Shown: piece after piece, positions 50,138 through 51,929 of the stretch
Layout of the letters: the number at the start of each line of letters is the position of its first letter
Numbering within the stretch: the stretch's first letter is position 1
Assembly: GCF_945915485.1 (NCBI RefSeq)
Contig: NZ_CAMEFJ010000011.1
Location: 1-51,929 of the forward strand
Length of the DNA stretch: 51,929 bases
Origin: an uncultured Agrococcus sp.
Lineage (GTDB): Bacteria > Actinomycetota > Actinomycetes > Actinomycetales > Microbacteriaceae
Direction of reading: 5' to 3'
Notes under the pieces: generated by a model
The model's input: the letters and a program-made list of their open reading frames with translations, nothing else
What the model was told of the DNA's origin: nothing
The model's database searches: none
Made by a program: the position numbers and the translations under genes

Positions 50138-51133
50138 TCACGGTGTTGCGTCGGAGGCAGCAGGGGGAGGCGCGTCCAGCGCACGCAGCATCCGTGCGAG
50201 CGCCTCGCGCAGCTCGGCGCGCGCGGGTTCGGGGAAGTCGGTTGTGTATTCGACGCCTTCCGGCACGTAGAGCATTCCGTACATGGCCTCTCGCCAGTCG
50301 CCACCGCCGATCGGCCAGCGGGTGCGGCGCTCGTCCTCCTCTGTCGCGCCCTGTGACCACTGGCCGAAGAATCGCCGCATCTCATCGAAAGGCATGTCCA
50401 TGACGATGTCCGCTTCCACTTTGTGGGGCGTCCATGAGCTGGCGATGAGGGCGAACACCTCGACCTGTTCGGGAGTGAGGGAACGGGGCGGAAACAGTGC
50501 GTGCGTATGCTCGAGCTCTGCAATGCGGTCGACACGGAAGGTGCGCCAGTCCTCGCGCTCGAGGTCCCAGCAGATCAGGTACCAGTGCCGGTCGGCCGGA
50601 GCGAGCGCTTCCGGCTCCACGCGCCGACGCGTGACGACGCCATCCCCGGAGGTGTAGGTGAACCGCAACCGCTCGTGATCGCGGCAGGCGAGCGCGATCT
50701 CACCCAGGATCTCCGACGAGACGGGAGCGCCCGAGGAGATGCCTGCGGGCTGTACCGTGTCTGCGAGTGCGTTGACGCGTCGCCGCAGCGGTGCGGGCAG
50801 CACCTGTTCGAGCTTTGCCAGCGCCGTGATGGTCGTCTCCGCCCCGGAAACGAGCCGCCGGGATGCCGCGACACGGAGCCCGATCGCCATCGCGACGGCC
50901 TCCTCGTCGGTGAGCAGCAGCGGGGGTATCGCGCTGCCCGCTTCCAGTCGGTAGCCGCCTGCGGCGCCGGGCGACGATTCGACGCGGTAGCCGAGCTCGC
51001 GAAGCCGCTCGACATCGCGACGTAGCGTGCGCTGCGTCACGCCCAGTCGTTCAGCCAGTTCGGAGCCCGGCCAGTGCCGGTGAGTCTGCAGCAGGTTGAG
51101 GAGAGCGAGTGCGCGAGAGGTTGTGTCCGACAT
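50138..51133 (-). CDS. WYL-domain transcriptional regulator
   Basis: 331-residue regulator: N-terminal HTH_11 (LAERLGVTQRTLRRDVERLRELGY), WYL domain around residues 150-225 (DRHWYLICWDLEREDWRTFRVDRI) and a C-terminal WCX part. The chosen ATG at 51133 begins MSDTTSRALALLNLL, matching the usual N-terminus; an in-frame ATG 14 codons earlier would run into the divergent ABC promoter region. Divergent to a DrrA-like ABC ATPase gene, which it probably regulates. Confidence 0.9.
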   Translation of the reverse strand: MSDTTSRALALLNLLQTHRHWPGSELAERLGVTQRTLRRDVERLRELGYRVESSPGAAGGYRLEAGSAIPPLLLTDEEAVAMAIGLRVAASRRLVSGAETTITALAKLEQVLPAPLRRRVNALADTVQPAGISSGAPVSSEILGEIALACRDHERLRFTYTSGDGVVTRRRVEPEALAPADRHWYLICWDLEREDWRTFRVDRIAELEHTHALFPPRSLTPEQVEVFALIASSWTPHKVEADIVMDMPFDEMRRFFGQWSQGATEEDERRTRWPIGGGDWREAMYGMLYVPEGVEYTTDFPEPARAELREALARMLRALDAPPPAASDATP

Positions 51134-51182
51134 GTTTCCAGCCTGTCGATTAATGAGGACTAGATCTGTCCGCATTGTTTTC

Positions 51183-51188
51183 TAGCTT
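51183..51188 (+). promoter_or_regulatory. -10 element TAGCTT, leaderless start of the ABC ATPase gene
   Basis: TAGCTT ends 6 nt before ATG 51195; no ribosome site lies between. Confidence 0.5.
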
Positions 51189-51194
51189 CAGGGT

Positions 51195-51929
51195 ATGGCA
51201 AACGAACCGATCATCCAAGCGCAAGGACTCACCAAGCGTTTCACCGTCAGCAAGAAGACCGTCGAGGCGGTCACCGACCTCACCTTTTCCGTCGCCCGCG
51301 GCGAACTCGTCGCCTTCCTGGGGCCGAACGGGGCCGGGAAATCCACAAGTCTCAGGATGCTGACCACGCTCCTGCCTCCCACTGCGGGAGGGGCAAGCGT
51401 CGTCGGCCGGGACATCCTTCGGGATCCGTCGGGCGTGCGTGCCCGAATCGGCTACGTCGGGCAGCTCACCAGCGGAAGTTTCGCTCAGCGGGTTCGCGAC
51501 GAACTGATCAGTCAGGGAGCGTTCTACGGCCTCACGAAAGCCGCTTCGCGGTCTCGTGCCGATGAACTCATCGACTCGCTGGATCTGAGCGGCTTCGCGA
51601 CACGCTCCGTCCAACAGCTCAGCGGTGGCCAGAAGCGGCGGCTCGACATCGCGCTCGGGCTCATGCACGCCCCTCCGCTCATCTTCCTGGACGAACCATC
51701 GACGGGGCTCGATCCGCAGAGCCGCGCGAATCTGTGGGAGCACATCCGCGACCTGCGCAAACAGCATGGAACAACCGTCTTCCTGACGACGCACTACCTC
51801 GAGGAAGCCGACCGCTACGCGGAACGCGTCATGGTCATGGATCGCGGGCGCGTCATCGCCGACGACACGGCAGCGCGGCTGAAGGCTGAGCTGGCGGGGG
51901 ACGTCGTCACGCTGCGCTTCGATTCGGAA
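51195..51929 (+). CDS. ABC transporter ATP-binding protein, DrrA-like (partial)
   Basis: First 245 codons of an ABC ATPase; the gene runs off the window with no stop. Walker A GPNGAGKST lies near residue 43-51, the signature LSGGQKRRLDIALGLM near 141-156, Walker B LIFLDEPSTGLDP and the switch histidine in FLTTHYLEEADRYAERV. Sequence resembles daunorubicin-type (DrrA) exporters, usually paired with a DrrB-like permease downstream, outside this window. The start is fixed by the -10 element 6 nt upstream and by the usual N-terminus (IIQAQGLTKRF). Divergent from the WYL regulator across about 60 bp. Confidence 0.9.
   Translation, partial: MANEPIIQAQGLTKRFTVSKKTVEAVTDLTFSVARGELVAFLGPNGAGKSTSLRMLTTLLPPTAGGASVVGRDILRDPSGVRARIGYVGQLTSGSFAQRVRDELISQGAFYGLTKAASRSRADELIDSLDLSGFATRSVQQLSGGQKRRLDIALGLMHAPPLIFLDEPSTGLDPQSRANLWEHIRDLRKQHGTTVFLTTHYLEEADRYAERVMVMDRGRVIADDTAARLKAELAGDVVTLRFDSE

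Overview
The window is GC-rich actinobacterial DNA, most likely Micrococcales and probably Microbacteriaceae. This is an inference from GTG starts, tRNA genes without encoded CCA, a bifunctional PutA, the PdxR/PdxST vitamin B6 arrangement, paired PH-domain membrane proteins and gene starts that look leaderless. It reads as ordinary chromosome. I see no rRNA, insertion sequence, prophage or CRISPR array, and I find no clearly new multi-gene system. The most unusual items are a vitamin B6 regulator lacking its PLP lysine, a proline-racemase-family enzyme with a mixed active-site signature, a consistent leaderless promoter signature, and several long intergenic hairpins.

Layout. 1-3182 (minus): a flavin monooxygenase / FMN reductase pair with a MarR regulator and an APH-like kinase, as one operon. 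3388-9040: an orphan pyruvyltransferase, two PH-domain membrane proteins, an alpha/beta hydrolase and a lipoate ligase with reordered domains. 9069-17992: an operon for proline-like amino acids (transporter, ornithine-cyclodeaminase-family reductase, racemase/dehydratase), a small membrane protein, then PutA with a divergent LysR regulator. Together these could take a hydroxyproline or D-proline to glutamate. 18004-24138: EamA exporter, acyl-CoA oxidase, DUF418 membrane protein and aldo/keto reductase, separated by hairpin-rich spacers. 24153-28413: TetR-controlled MmpL transporter and a Phd/PIN toxin-antitoxin pair.

28449-32833 is the vitamin B6 locus: pdxS-pdxT with a RidA gene behind, facing pdxR, whose end overlaps an M23-type peptidase gene. 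32904-37527 holds VOC proteins, a YdeI-like protein, a WYL regulator, a PlsC-like acyltransferase, a flavin-binding PPOX protein and an aminotransferase. 37727-45442 holds a YibE/F membrane protein, an ABC exporter with a divergent TetR, a very small SH3-like protein, cardiolipin synthase and a BCCT osmolyte transporter. 45953-46862 is a DUF2975 membrane protein overlapping a small Cro/CI-type regulator. 48003-48306 is a tRNA cluster (Glu, Asp, Phe, minus strand). 48687-51929 ends with a secreted M23 peptidase, a WYL regulator and a divergent ABC ATPase cut by the window edge.

Regulation. At least ten genes, many of them regulators, start exactly 6 nt after a TANNNT hexamer, as expected of leaderless transcripts. 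Divergent regulator/target pairs carry clear dyads: putA/LysR, ABC/TetR and pdxS/pdxR. The TetR-MmpL operon and the DUF2975-HTH operon also have multi-site operators at their own promoters.
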